From Caulobacter segnis (GTDB lineage: Bacteria; Pseudomonadota; Alphaproteobacteria; Caulobacterales; Caulobacteraceae), in assembly GCF_023935105.1 (NCBI RefSeq), contig NZ_CP096040.1, forward strand, positions 4,030,001-4,094,000: a stretch of 64,000 bases of DNA. Reading direction: 5' to 3'. Position numbers and translations under genes: made by a program. Every line of letters starts with the position of its first letter. The stretch's first letter is position 1. The notes under the pieces are model-generated. The model ran no database searches, was not told the origin of the DNA, and saw only the letters and a program-made list of their open reading frames with translations. This document shows positions 45,933 to 54,685 of this stretch, piece after piece.

Positions 45933-46863
45933 GCCGCGCCCTCCCAGACCGGCGCGGAAGTGCGGACGGCGGCGCGCAGCTTCGACGACCGCGCGCGGGG
46001 ATTGACGGCCAGTTCGGCTTCGCCGGGAGCGATGGCCTTGTTCGAGATCAACTGGAAGCTGGGCGCCGCGCCGGCCGCGACCGGGGAGCGTGGCGCGAAC
46101 CGCCAGGCGTCCGACCCGCGCGCTCGGTCAGGAACGCCTTGACGATGCGGTCTTCCAGCGAGTGGAAGGTGACGACCACCAGCCGACCGCCCGGCTTCAG
46201 CACGCGCTCGGCGGCGTCAAGACCGGCTTCCAGCTCGCCCAACTCGTCATTGACCGCGATGCGCAGACCCTGGAACGAGCGGGTGGCGGGATGGACCTTG
46301 GCGCCCTTGCGGCCGCCAACGGCGCGCTCGATCACCTCGGCCAGGTCCAAGGTGCGCTCGAACGGGCGCTCCTCGCGGCGGCGGACGATGAAGCTGGCGA
46401 TGCGGCGCGAGGCGTGCTCCTCGCCATAGACATAAAGGATGCGGGCCAGCTCGACCTGGTCCAGCGTGTTGACGAGGTCGGCGGCGGTCGGGCCGCTGTC
46501 GCCCATCCGCATGTCCAGCGGACCGTCGCGCATGAAGGAAAAGCCGCGCTCGGCCTGATCCAGCTGCATCGACGAGACGCCCAGGTCCAGCATCACACCG
46601 TCGACGCTCGACGGGCTCAGTTCGTCGAGCATCTCTGAGAAGCGGGCCTGGACTAGGCGGAAGCGGTCGGCCGGAAGCCCCTCGGCGAACGCCTGGACGG
46701 TCGGGTCGCGATCGAAGGCCACGATGCTGGCGCCGGTCGGCAGCACCGCGCGAGTGTAGCCGCCCGCGCCGAAGGTGCCGTCGACCACGATATCGCCCGG
46801 CTTGGCGTCCAGCGCCTCGACCACTTCGTCCAGCAGGACCGAGATGTGCGGGGCGTCGCTCAC
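45929..46863 (-). CDS. rsmH: 16S rRNA (cytosine(1402)-N4)-methyltransferase RsmH (MraW), with a 3' frameshift
   Basis: SAM-dependent methyltransferase for C1402 of 16S rRNA. The N-terminus [20 protein letters not shown] with [17 protein letters not shown] binds [23 protein letters not shown] and [16 protein letters not shown] are diagnostic. As sequenced, the frame ends early at 46048 (271 residues). After a CCCC run (46083-46086 on the plus strand as GGGG), the family C-terminus continues in another frame: [20 protein letters not shown], then a stop at 45929 forming ATGA with ftsL. One missing C explains it; the restored length is about 311 residues, the normal size. Real mutation or sequencing error cannot be told. 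Confidence 0.88.
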
Positions 46864-47327
46864 GAGGCGCTCCCCAGCTTGGCCTGGCGCTGCTGGGCGC
46901 GCAGGGCCGCCAGCCCTTCCCGGGCCAGATCGCGCTGGGCCGCGCGATGAGCCTGGAAGGCCTCGCGGGACCAGATCTGAAAACGCTCACCCATACCGAC
47001 GACGGCCACCCAATCCGTGAGACCGCACATTTCGCACAGGTGGTCGGGAAGCGTAATGCGACCAGCTGTATCAAACGACAGCTTGGCCATGCCACCCAGG
47101 ACGCTGGTCTCGAGGGCCGAGCGGATCGGATCGCCGAACGGCAGTTCCTCGATCACGCCGGTATAGCGGTCGAACAGGGCCTTACCGCCCGCTTCCAGGC
47201 AATCGGCCTCGATGGAGGGGAAGCAGAAGATTCCGTCGAACATGCCGGAAACGGCCGCGCGGAATTCCTGCGGCACGACGATGCGCCGCTTGCTGTCGAG
47301 CTGTTTCTCGAATGTCGAGAGAAACAC
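46860..47327 (-). CDS. mraZ: Transcriptional regulator MraZ
   Basis: AbrB-like DNA-binding protein heading the dcw cluster, 155 residues. I use the GTG at 47327, giving the conserved start [20 protein letters not shown]; the frame upstream is open but not family-like. Two MraZ repeats are visible ([13 protein letters not shown] and [14 protein letters not shown]). GGGG lies about 10 bases before the start. It overlaps rsmH by four bases. The 284-base space at 47328-47611 up to rnpB has no gene and should carry the cluster promoter. Confidence 0.95.
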   Translation of the reverse strand: MFLSTFEKQLDSKRRIVVPQEFRAAVSGMFDGIFCFPSIEADCLEAGGKALFDRYTGVIEELPFGDPIRSALETSVLGGMAKLSFDTAGRITLPDHLCEMCGLTDWVAVVGMGERFQIWSREAFQAHRAAQRDLAREGLAALRAQQRQAKLGSAS

Positions 47328-47611
47328 GAAAGCTGAACCCCACCAAACCCACATCGGTCGGCGACCCAACGCATCGCCCCGACGCGAATTGGGTTAACAT
47401 GGGATGAATTGGGAAACAATGACACCAAACCCCTTTCATCGAGATTTCAAAGGCGTCTCACCTGTTGTTCACGAGGTGAGATCGTTAATCCACAGAACAT
47501 ACACAGAACTCACCAAGTAGACGTGGTGCCCGGTGTCATCCGGACCCAACGAAGGTCAGTTTTCAGGACGGAAACGCGCGGCCGCGCCCCATCCCGCCGA
47601 ACGAGGGATGG

Positions 47612-48010
47612 GGACCAGATGATCTATAAGCCGGGTTCTGTTCCGCCTCCCCCGATCCGAAGATGGGCGAGGCGGCGACGATCATTCCTCTAGGCCGGCC
47701 ATTGCTGGACGGCTCTCGCGACCTACCCGGACCCTCTCAGCCAGTGACGGCCTATCCGACGCGAGGCCGGCGCGGGGTCCCTATTCGGTCTTGCTCCAGG
47801 CGGGGCTTGCCATGCCGTCCCTGTCGCCAGGTCCGCGGTGGGCTCTTACCCCACCCTTTCACCCTTCCCGCCCCGTAAGGAGGAGGTTTGCTTTCTGTGG
47901 CGCTATCCCTGGGATCGCTCCCGGTGGGCGTTACCCACCGCCTTGTCACCGTGGAGCCCGGACTTTCCTCGGCGTCCGAAGACGACGCGACCGCCCGACC
48001 ATCTGGTCCG
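47612..48010 (-). ncRNA. rnpB: RNase P RNA (M1 RNA, class A)
   Basis: Catalytic RNA of ribonuclease P, maturing tRNA 5' ends. The ends pair to make helix P1: GGACCAGATG at the 5' end (minus strand of 48000-48009) and CATCTGGTCC at the 3' end (47612-47621). Conserved pieces on the minus strand are AGGAAAGTCCGGGCTCCACG near the 5' end and AGAACCCGGCTTATAGATCA at the 3' end. A further hairpin at 47587-47613 (CCCCATCCC / GGGATGGGG) overlaps the 3' end and may help termination. Ends are estimated from P1. Confidence 0.95.
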
Positions 48011-48059
48011 GGACGGTGTTTGACGGCGCGACATGGAAACGTCAACAAACATCCGATTC

Positions 48060-48077
48060 CCCCGGCGAAAGCCGGGG
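48060..48077. repeat. Short palindromic repeat, copy of the element at 17361
   Basis: CCCCGGCGAAAGCCGGGG is a perfect seven-base stem with a GAAA loop. Its 17-base core matches 17363-17379 exactly. It lies between the PaiB-like gene stop and the rnpB 5' end. Confidence 0.7.
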
Positions 48078-48086
48078 AAATCGGGA

Positions 48087-48689
48087 TTAGAGGATATTGC
48101 GCATAAGCTGCGCGATCGGATGGTCCTTGAGACCCGCCGCCGCGCCCAGGCGATCGGCTTCAACCCGGTTCTGCGACAGCTTGAACGTCCCCTCCAGCCG
48201 CTCGACGAACAGCCGACCGCCCTGGATGCCGCGCAGCAGGCTCTCGAACTTGCCGGCCTTCATCTTGTCGCGGGTCCAGGGCTTTTTCGGAAGAAGCCGC
48301 GCCTCCTCCTGGGCCGAGAGGTCGTCCAGCAGGGCGATCAACTCGGCCTCGTCCAGCGGCGCGACCGAGCCCTCGGCCTCGACGGACTGGTAGTTCCAGG
48401 TCGGCACCTGATCGGCGCTCGCGTACCAGTCGGGGCTGACATAGGCGTCGAGGCCGGTCGCCAGGGCCACCGCGCGGAAGCCCTGCGTCAGGTGCGGGGT
48501 CAGCCCGTTGCCGCGCGACAGATGGAAATCCAGCGCGACCTCGCCGTCCAGGTCGCGGACCACGACCGGCGTCTGGGCCACGAACGGCCGCCCGCCGACC
48601 GAAGCGGCGATGGTCACGAACGGATGGGCCCGCAGGAAGTCGAGCAGGATCACACGATCCTCGACGCGGAAGGCCGGCGCCGGATGCAT
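48087..48689 (-). CDS. PaiB-like FMN-binding negative transcriptional regulator
   Basis: Protein of 200 residues in the PaiB family, a split-barrel flavin-type fold. Typical stretches are HPFVTIAASVGGRPFVAQTP, LDFHLSRGNGL, VPTWNYQSVEAEG and FKLSQNR near the end. PaiB was first described in Bacillus as affecting protease and sporulation genes, but most homologues have unknown roles. Start 48689 shares one base with the stop of the amidase gene, so the pair is coupled. Confidence 0.85.
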   Translation of the reverse strand: MHPAPAFRVEDRVILLDFLRAHPFVTIAASVGGRPFVAQTPVVVRDLDGEVALDFHLSRGNGLTPHLTQGFRAVALATGLDAYVSPDWYASADQVPTWNYQSVEAEGSVAPLDEAELIALLDDLSAQEEARLLPKKPWTRDKMKAGKFESLLRGIQGGRLFVERLEGTFKLSQNRVEADRLGAAAGLKDHPIAQLMRNIL

Positions 48690-49417
48690 CAGTCGGCCGC
48701 CGCGCGCAGCAGGCCGACCAGACGCGCCCGCGTCTCGCCGTCCGCGATTCCGTCGAAGCGGCTCTGCAGCCAGTGACGCTGGAAGGCCGAGACCACCGTC
48801 GTGGTCCACTCGTCGTACTTGCCGGTGGGGGCGCAGTCGAAGCCCAGGCGGGTAAGGCCGGCTTGCAGCGCGAAGACGCCGGTCCCCTCCTCGCCCTGGC
48901 CCAGCGGCGCGCCGGGCGATGGCGCCGGCTCGATCCACAAACCATGGCCGCTATCGGCCAGACGCTTCCAGGGGAAGAGCTCGCCAGGGTCGACCTTGCG
49001 AGCGGGCGCGATGTCGGAGTGGCCCAGGATTCGGCTGTCGGGGATCATCCAACGCGAGCGCACGTCGGCCAGCAGGTTGATCACCGCGGCGATCTGGGCC
49101 TCGGGAAACGGGCGATAGCCGAACTCGTGGCCGGGATTGACGATCTCGATGCCGATCGAGGCCGAGTTGATGTCCTTGACGCCCTTCCAGAAGGCCGCGC
49201 CCGCATGCCAGGCGCGGCGCTCCTCGGGGACCAGGCGGAAGACGCGGCCGTCTTCCTCGACGCAGTAGTGGGCCGAGACCTTGGCCTCGGGATCGCGCAG
49301 GCGCGCGATCGCCGCCTCGCCCGTTTCCATGCCGGTGTAGTGCAGCACGATCGTGTCGGGCACGGCCTTGCGGGCGTCGAAGTTCGGCGACGGGGCCTCG
49401 ATGACGTTAAGGCTCAT
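48689..49417 (-). CDS. N-acetylmuramoyl-L-alanine amidase (AmpD/AmiD type) with peptidoglycan-binding domain
   Basis: Zinc amidase of the Amidase_2 family, 242 residues, splitting the bond between muramic acid and L-Ala. Zinc ligands are in TIVLHYTGMET (His), RRAWHAGAAFWKG and LGHSDIAPARKVDPG (His and Asp region). The C-terminal 70 residues are a PG_binding_1-like helix bundle (LQAGLTRLGFDCAPTGKYDE). No signal peptide is seen, so a cytoplasmic AmpD-like recycling role is more likely than a periplasmic one. Confidence 0.88.
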   Translation of the reverse strand: MSLNVIEAPSPNFDARKAVPDTIVLHYTGMETGEAAIARLRDPEAKVSAHYCVEEDGRVFRLVPEERRAWHAGAAFWKGVKDINSASIGIEIVNPGHEFGYRPFPEAQIAAVINLLADVRSRWMIPDSRILGHSDIAPARKVDPGELFPWKRLADSGHGLWIEPAPSPGAPLGQGEEGTGVFALQAGLTRLGFDCAPTGKYDEWTTTVVSAFQRHWLQSRFDGIADGETRARLVGLLRAAAD

Positions 49418-49426
49418 GGGGAAGGC

Positions 49427-50320
49427 TCATTGGGCGCGGTTTCGGAGCGACATCAGCAAGGGCATGACCTGATTCCGCCGAAGCGCGATGATCAGAACAC
49501 CCAGCAGCGCCAAGGCCGCGCCGATCCCCATCCGCAGGTCGAAGTGGTCGTAGGTGACCACGACGCCCATGCCGATGGTGAACAGCGGCGTCATCAGGGT
49601 GAGCGGAGCGATCAGGTTGGCCTCGTAGCGCTGGATCAGCCCGTAATAGGCCGTATGGGCCACGACCGAAACCACCAGGGCCGAGAACGCCACCGCCCCG
49701 ACGAATGGCCACCCGGCGTGGAAGCCCGCCGCGACCTGGCCAGGCTCCATGACCGCGCTCATCGCCGCCAGCGGCCAGAAGGACGAAAAGCCCACCCAGG
49801 CCTGGAACTGCAGTGGCTTCACCCCCTCGACCTGCTTCATCATCACCGCGCCCAGCGAACCAGTGAACGCGGCCGCGACGATCAGCCAGAGGCCCGCAGA
49901 CAGCTCCAGGCCATGCGGGCTCCACATGACGACCACCGCGCCCGCCAACGTCAGGGCGATGCCCACGCCGCGCCGCCAGCGGATCTTCTCGCCCAGGATC
50001 AGCACCGACAGCAGGGTGGTGAACGGCACCCCGACCTGGATCACCACCGAGGCCGCCGATGGCGAGGCCGTCTTGAAGCCCATGAACAGCAGGGCGAAAT
50101 TGCCGCCGCCCATCAGGAGGCCCACCAGCACCATCCGCCAGGTCGGCCGAGGCGCGGGCAGCAGCCACGGCAGGGTCAGCAGCGCCACCACCGCGAAGCG
50201 CACGGCCGCGTAGTACAGCGGCGGCACGCCCCAGTGGGCGACCACCAGCTTGGAGATGATGTTGCTGCTGGCCCAGACCAGGCAGACGAGGACCAGGACG
50301 CCGAAGTCGCGAAGGGACAT
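49427..50320 (-). CDS. EamA/DMT-family transporter
   Basis: Inner-membrane permease of 297 residues with about ten hydrophobic helices in two EamA repeats. It starts MSLRDFGVLVLVCLVWASSN; the second repeat includes GAVMMKQVEGVKPLQFQAWV and LIAPLTLMTPLFTIGMGVVV. It resembles YdcZ/EamA exporters of amino acids and metabolites. It diverges from the monooxygenase gene, with two palindromes between them, so shared control is likely. The substrate is unknown. Confidence 0.88.
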   Translation of the reverse strand: MSLRDFGVLVLVCLVWASSNIISKLVVAHWGVPPLYYAAVRFAVVALLTLPWLLPAPRPTWRMVLVGLLMGGGNFALLFMGFKTASPSAASVVIQVGVPFTTLLSVLILGEKIRWRRGVGIALTLAGAVVVMWSPHGLELSAGLWLIVAAAFTGSLGAVMMKQVEGVKPLQFQAWVGFSSFWPLAAMSAVMEPGQVAAGFHAGWPFVGAVAFSALVVSVVAHTAYYGLIQRYEANLIAPLTLMTPLFTIGMGVVVTYDHFDLRMGIGAALALLGVLIIALRRNQVMPLLMSLRNRAQ

Positions 50321-50342
50321 GAAGTGATCCGATAAGCCCCGG

Positions 50343-50396
50343 TTGACGTTCGGTCAAAACGGTCGTTTGTTGGTGAACACTGTTTACATAGGTTCA
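50343..50396. promoter_or_regulatory. Two palindromic candidate operators between the exporter and monooxygenase genes
   Basis: TTGAC-GTTCG-GTCAA (50343-50357) is a perfect 5+5 inverted repeat. TGAAC (50374-50378) and GTTCA (50392-50396) form a second with a 13-base gap containing TGTTTAC. Spacing and length resemble TetR-type operators. No regulator gene is adjacent, so the binder would be encoded elsewhere. Confidence 0.45.
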
Positions 50397-50437
50397 CGGC
50401 GGGTCAACCACCGGACTTGAGGCAGGGGCGGAAACGG

Positions 50438-51925
50438 ATGGCCATGGAACATGTCGACGTACTGATCGTGGGCGCGGGCTTGTCGGGGATCGGCGCGGCC
50501 TATCACCTGAAGAAGCACTGCCCCGGCAAGACGTACGCGATCCTGGAAGGCCGCGAGGCGATCGGCGGCACTTGGGACCTGTTCCGCTATCCCGGCATCC
50601 GCTCCGACAGCGACATGTACACCCTGGGCTACAGCTTCAAGCCGTGGAAAGCCGCCAAGGCGATCGCCGACGGCCCCTCTATCCTGAGCTATGTGCGCGA
50701 GACCGCGCGCGAACACGACGTCGACCGCCACATCCGTTTCCGCCACCTGGTCAAGCGCGCCAGCTGGTCCAGCGAGACCGCCACCTGGACGGTGGAGGCC
50801 GAGCACGACGGCCTGACCGTCAAGTTCACCTGCGGCTTCCTCTACATGTGCTCGGGCTACTATCGCTATTCGGCCGGCTATACGCCCGACTTCCCGGGCG
50901 CCGAGCGCTTCCAGGGCCGCATCGTCCATCCGCAGCACTGGCCCGAGGATCTGGACTACGCGGGCAAGAAGGTCGTGGTGATCGGCAGCGGCGCCACCGC
51001 CGTGACCCTGGTGCCCGAGATGGCCAAGACCGCCGCTCACGTCGTCATGCTGCAGCGCTCGCCGACCTACGTGGTCTCGCGCCCGGCCGAGGATGGGGTG
51101 GCCAACTGGCTGCGGACCAAGCTGCCGGCCATGACCGCCTATGGCGTCACCCGCTGGAAGAACGTCCTCTTCCAGATGCTGTTCTTCAACATGGCCCGCA
51201 AGAAGCCCGAGAAGGTCAAGGAACGCCTGCTGGGCATGGTGCGCGAGCATCTGGGGCCGGACTACGATGTCGCCACCCACTTCACGCCCCGCTACAATCC
51301 GTGGGACCAGCGCCTGTGCCTGGTGCCGGACGCTGACCTGTTCGACTCGATCAAGGCCGGGACCAGTTCGGTGGTCACCGACCACATCGAGACCTTCACC
51401 GAGACGGGCATCCAGCTGAAATCCGGCAAGGTCCTGGACGCCGACGTCATCGTCACCGCCACCGGCCTGCAGATGCAGCTGCTCAGCGGCATGGAGGTCG
51501 TGGTCGACGGCAAGGTCGCCAACCTGGCCCAATCGATGAGCTACAAGGGCATGATGTTCAGCGACGTGCCCAACCTGGCCTCGGCGTTCGGCTACACCAA
51601 CGCCAGTTGGACCCTGAAGGCGGATCTGACCAGCGAGTATGTCTGCCGCCTGATCAACCAGATGGACCGCACCGGCGCCGACTACTGCGTGGCGCGCCAG
51701 GACGGCGACATCGAGGTCGCGCCGTGGCTGGACTTCACCTCGGGCTACGTCACTCGCGCCATGAACCAGTTCCCCAAGCAGGGCCTGCGCAAGCCGTGGA
51801 AGGTGCATCAGAACTATGCCCTGGACCTGGTCGCCCTGCGCTTCGGCAAGGTCGACGACGGGGTGATGACCTTCGGGCGGAAAACGGGGGCGAAGGCGAC
51901 GCCGGTGACCGCCAAGGCCGCCTAG
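50438..51925 (+). CDS. Baeyer-Villiger-type flavin monooxygenase
   Basis: FAD/NADPH monooxygenase of 495 residues. FAD site VLIVGAGLSGIGAAYHLKKH, NADPH site VVVIGSGATAVTLVPEMA, and FQGRIVHPQHWPEDL, which fits the Baeyer-Villiger fingerprint FxGxxxHxxxW(P/D). GGTWDLFRYPGIRSDSDMYT is also typical. GAGGCAGGGG precedes ATG 50438. Such enzymes insert oxygen next to a ketone or oxidise N/S atoms. The following gene is a putative oxygenase 70 bases on. The natural substrate is unknown. Confidence 0.93.
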   Translation: MAMEHVDVLIVGAGLSGIGAAYHLKKHCPGKTYAILEGREAIGGTWDLFRYPGIRSDSDMYTLGYSFKPWKAAKAIADGPSILSYVRETAREHDVDRHIRFRHLVKRASWSSETATWTVEAEHDGLTVKFTCGFLYMCSGYYRYSAGYTPDFPGAERFQGRIVHPQHWPEDLDYAGKKVVVIGSGATAVTLVPEMAKTAAHVVMLQRSPTYVVSRPAEDGVANWLRTKLPAMTAYGVTRWKNVLFQMLFFNMARKKPEKVKERLLGMVREHLGPDYDVATHFTPRYNPWDQRLCLVPDADLFDSIKAGTSSVVTDHIETFTETGIQLKSGKVLDADVIVTATGLQMQLLSGMEVVVDGKVANLAQSMSYKGMMFSDVPNLASAFGYTNASWTLKADLTSEYVCRLINQMDRTGADYCVARQDGDIEVAPWLDFTSGYVTRAMNQFPKQGLRKPWKVHQNYALDLVALRFGKVDDGVMTFGRKTGAKATPVTAKAA

Positions 51926-51995
51926 CTTCCCTATCGGATTTGATAGGTTGTCGCTGACGGCGCGGGCTCCGACCTTTCCAGGAAAGGAAATCCGC

Positions 51996-52916
51996 ATGGC
52001 CGAACCGTCATCGTACCTGGGCTGGAAGATCGACTACGCCAACCCGCCCGGCGAGCCCGCCTATCTGGATCCGGGCTCGGTGCATTGGCGGGTCTACAAG
52101 AACCCGATCGCCCTGGCGGTCGGCGGCGTCGCGGCCGTGCTGCTGGAGTTCGCCGACGCGCGGATCCGCTCGGGCGTCTGGGACCACTCGACCTACAAGG
52201 CCGACCCGATCGGACGCTCCAAGCGCACGGGGATCGCGGCCATGGTCGGGGTCTATGGACCTCAGGCCGCCGCGCGGCGCGTGATCCAGGGCGTCACCAA
52301 CATGCATACGCGCGTCACGGGCGAGACGCCAAAGGGCGAGGCCTACAAGGCGCTGGATCCCGAGCTGCTGGACTGGGTCAGCGCCACGGCCGGCTACGGC
52401 TTCCTCAACGCCTATGACCGCTTCGTCGCGCCGCTGAGCGACGCCGAGAAGACCCGCTTCTACGGCGAGGCCGGCCCAATCGCGCGACTGTACGGCGTGA
52501 AGCACTCGCCGGCCAACCAGGCCGAGTTCATGGCGATGATGGACAGGCTGGCCTCGCGCTTTGAGCCACATCCAATCGTCCATGAGTTCCTGGACATCAT
52601 CCAGTCGGGCAAGGCCGCGCCGAACGCGCCGAAGTTCCTGCACAAGGCCCTGGCCCGCGCGGCGGTGTCGCTGCTGCCGCCGATCGTGCGCCAGAGGCTG
52701 GCCCTGGGCCGCGAATGGGACCTGACCGCCTTCCATCGTCTGGCGCTGCAAGCCGCCGGCAAGCTGGCCGACAGGATTCCGGTGAAGAGCTCTCCGCCCT
52801 GCCAAGCCAGCGTGCGGCTGGGACTGCCGGCGGATTTTCTCTATCGGAGCCGAGCTGAGCAGAAGCGGCTGCTGGAGACGCGAACGAGCGGTGCACCTCA
52901 GACCGCTGCGACCTAA
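51996..52916 (+). CDS. MpaB/Lcp-like oxygenase-family protein (DUF2236)
   Basis: Helical, probably haem-containing protein of 306 residues in the DUF2236 family, which includes latex-clearing protein and the fungal oxygenase MpaB. The ATG at 51996 follows AGGAAAGGAAA. Family traits are VHWRVYKNPIALAVGGVAAV, LEFADARIRSGVWDHSTYKA and VTGETPKGEAYKALDPELLD; the His residues in NMHTRVTG and in DHSTY are candidates for haem binding. It is read together with the monooxygenase gene, suggesting two successive oxidations of one compound. Confidence 0.85.
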   Translation: MAEPSSYLGWKIDYANPPGEPAYLDPGSVHWRVYKNPIALAVGGVAAVLLEFADARIRSGVWDHSTYKADPIGRSKRTGIAAMVGVYGPQAAARRVIQGVTNMHTRVTGETPKGEAYKALDPELLDWVSATAGYGFLNAYDRFVAPLSDAEKTRFYGEAGPIARLYGVKHSPANQAEFMAMMDRLASRFEPHPIVHEFLDIIQSGKAAPNAPKFLHKALARAAVSLLPPIVRQRLALGREWDLTAFHRLALQAAGKLADRIPVKSSPPCQASVRLGLPADFLYRSRAEQKRLLETRTSGAPQTAAT

Positions 52917-52922
52917 ATTCCC

Positions 52923-53028
52923 GTGTCATCCCGGCCGCAGCGAAGCGGAGAGCCGGGACCCAGGGGTCGGCGCAACGCGCTTGGCCCCTGGGTCCCGGAT
53001 AGCCTCTGCGAGGCTTCCGGGATGACAC
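52923..53028. repeat. Long imperfect palindrome between convergent genes
   Basis: Outer arms GTGTCATCCCGG (52923-52934) and CCGGGATGACAC (53017-53028) pair perfectly. Inner arms GCCGGGACCCAGGGG and CCCCTGGGTCCCGG extend the stem. It lies between the stops of the DUF2236 and DUF3052-like genes and could serve as a two-way transcription stop, although there is no T run. Confidence 0.75.
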
Positions 53029-53041
53029 AAATTGGCGAGAC

Positions 53042-53695
53042 TCAATCCTCGTCGTCGAACGGCGCATCGTCCGTTTCCGGCGCCGGCTTGGCGACCGCCT
53101 TCGGCGCCTTGCGCTTCACGAACCGCAGCGCCGTGTGGCTGGACGAGAACGCACACACCTTCGTGTCCACGAAGCCCAGCCCGCGCACGGCCTCCAGGAT
53201 CTCGGCGTCCTTCAGCGGCGCGCCCTTGCCCTTCTGGGCCACGATCCACACCGCGCCCTTGGGAGCCAGCGCGCCTTGCCAGTCCTCCAGCCGATCGAAG
53301 TCGGCCAGGTCCTCGGCGGCCAGGAACAGCAGGTCGATCCCCTCCTCGGCCTCGCCAAGCTCGACGCGGGTCTCCAGCTCGGCGATGAACGCCTCGTCCT
53401 CGACGCCGTCGACCACCACGGTCATGCCGGGCTTCACGCCCAGCTTGTCCAGGCGCGAGGGCGGGTTCTGGATGGCGTGCAGCCACTTGTCGGCTTGGCC
53501 GGCCTCCAAGGTGAAGCGCGTGCCGTCGCTGAGAACGAGATCATCGCCCTCGACACGCAGGTTGCGCAGGGCGTGCCCTTGATAGATGCCGCGCACCGCG
53601 CCGCGGAAGATCAGCTTGGGCGGCTCCCACAGCAGCTTGCCCTCGCTCTCACCATCCGACAGCTGGCCCCAGACGCCGCTCGCTTCCTTGCCCAT
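53042..53695 (-). CDS. DUF3052-like protein
   Basis: Protein of 217 residues, function unknown. Residues 1-75 resemble a short beta domain (LIFRGAVRGIYQGHALRNLR). Residues 80-190 match the DUF3052 pattern, a methyltransferase-like Rossmann fold without a SAM loop: LDKLGVKPGMTVVVDGVEDE, WQGALAPKGAVWIVAQKGKG, GFVDTKVCAFSSSHTALRFV. The tail is acidic (DDAPFDDED). It follows the crotonase gene by 4 bases on the same strand. Confidence 0.75.
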   Translation of the reverse strand: MGKEASGVWGQLSDGESEGKLLWEPPKLIFRGAVRGIYQGHALRNLRVEGDDLVLSDGTRFTLEAGQADKWLHAIQNPPSRLDKLGVKPGMTVVVDGVEDEAFIAELETRVELGEAEEGIDLLFLAAEDLADFDRLEDWQGALAPKGAVWIVAQKGKGAPLKDAEILEAVRGLGFVDTKVCAFSSSHTALRFVKRKAPKAVAKPAPETDDAPFDDED

Positions 53696-53699
53696 GATC

Positions 53700-54503
53700 T
53701 CAGGCGCCCTTGAACGTCGGCTGACGCTTCTCGAGGATCGCGTCGACGCCTTCCATGTGGTCCTCGGTGTGGTGGGCGATGGCCTGGGCGGCCGCGCTCA
53801 TCTCCATCAGGGTGTCGTAGCTGGCGGTCTGGCCGTGCTTGAGCAGGCTCTTGGCCATGCGCAGAGCGTGCGGCGGCTGGGCCGCGATCCGGGTCGCCAG
53901 GGCCATGGCCTCGTCCATCAGCATCTCGGCCGGCACGGCCTTGCTGATCAAGCCCCATTCGGCCGCCTTGGCCGCGTCGATGACGTCGCCGGTGAACAGC
54001 AGCTCGGCCGCGCGGCTCATGCCGATGGTGCGCGGCATCAGCCAGGCGCCGCCGTCGCCGGGGATCAGGCCAAGCTTCAGGAAGGTGACGCCGAACCTGG
54101 CGGTGTCGGCGGCGATACGGATGTCGGTCATGCAGGCCACGTCGCAGCCCAGGCCGATCGCCGCCCCGTTGACCGCCGCGATCGATGGAACCTCCAGGCC
54201 GTAGATGGCCCGGACGATGCGGTGGATGTTCTTGCGATAGCCGTCGCGCACGGCCACGCCATTGCCGCCGAACGCGCCCTCGCGGGCCTTCATCGCCTTG
54301 ACGTCGCCGCCGGCCGAGAAGGCCTTTCCCGCGCCGGTCAGGATCACGCAGCGGATGTCCTGGTCGTCGTTGATCGCCTCGCAGGCGGCCGCCACCTGGT
54401 CGCCATCGCCCGGCGCGCCCAGGGCGTTCATCGCCTCCGGCCGGTTCAGGGTGAGGATGGCGACATGGCCGCGCTTCTCGGTGAGGATCAGGGACTGGGA
54501 CAT
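53700..54503 (-). CDS. Enoyl-CoA hydratase/isomerase (crotonase) family protein
   Basis: Crotonase-fold enzyme of 267 residues acting on an acyl-CoA thioester. VILTGAGKAFSAGGDVKAMK and AAVNGAAIGLGCDVACMTDI supply the oxyanion-hole glycines. The segment LGLIPGDGGAWLMPRTIG has Asp where classical hydratases have Ala and lacks the first catalytic Glu; the second (AAELLFTG) is retained. This variant is common in degradative crotonases, so the exact reaction is open. ATG 54503 (MSQSLILTEKRGHVAIL) fits homologues, though the frame is open upstream. Confidence 0.88.
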   Translation of the reverse strand: MSQSLILTEKRGHVAILTLNRPEAMNALGAPGDGDQVAAACEAINDDQDIRCVILTGAGKAFSAGGDVKAMKAREGAFGGNGVAVRDGYRKNIHRIVRAIYGLEVPSIAAVNGAAIGLGCDVACMTDIRIAADTARFGVTFLKLGLIPGDGGAWLMPRTIGMSRAAELLFTGDVIDAAKAAEWGLISKAVPAEMLMDEAMALATRIAAQPPHALRMAKSLLKHGQTASYDTLMEMSAAAQAIAHHTEDHMEGVDAILEKRQPTFKGA

Positions 54504-54685
54504 AGGACTGGGGACGCTCCTGCCGTTTCCTTGGTTTTGTCCCTGCATAGCCTGCTTTCCCGCATCGTGCAGCCGAGCCGGTCGATACAACCGGTGCGGT
54601 CGCACCGATCACGAAAACGCGACTGGCGCGCGAGCGCGGCGCGCCGTTGAAATAAGTCCTGGGACGACACAGAAAGCTACGGCGA

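Noticed and set aside
47328..47400. TGGG repeats before mraZ as MraZ-binding boxes
   Set aside because: The TGGG copies on the minus strand are spaced 9 and 17 bases apart rather than in the regular 10-base period expected, so I could not support them.
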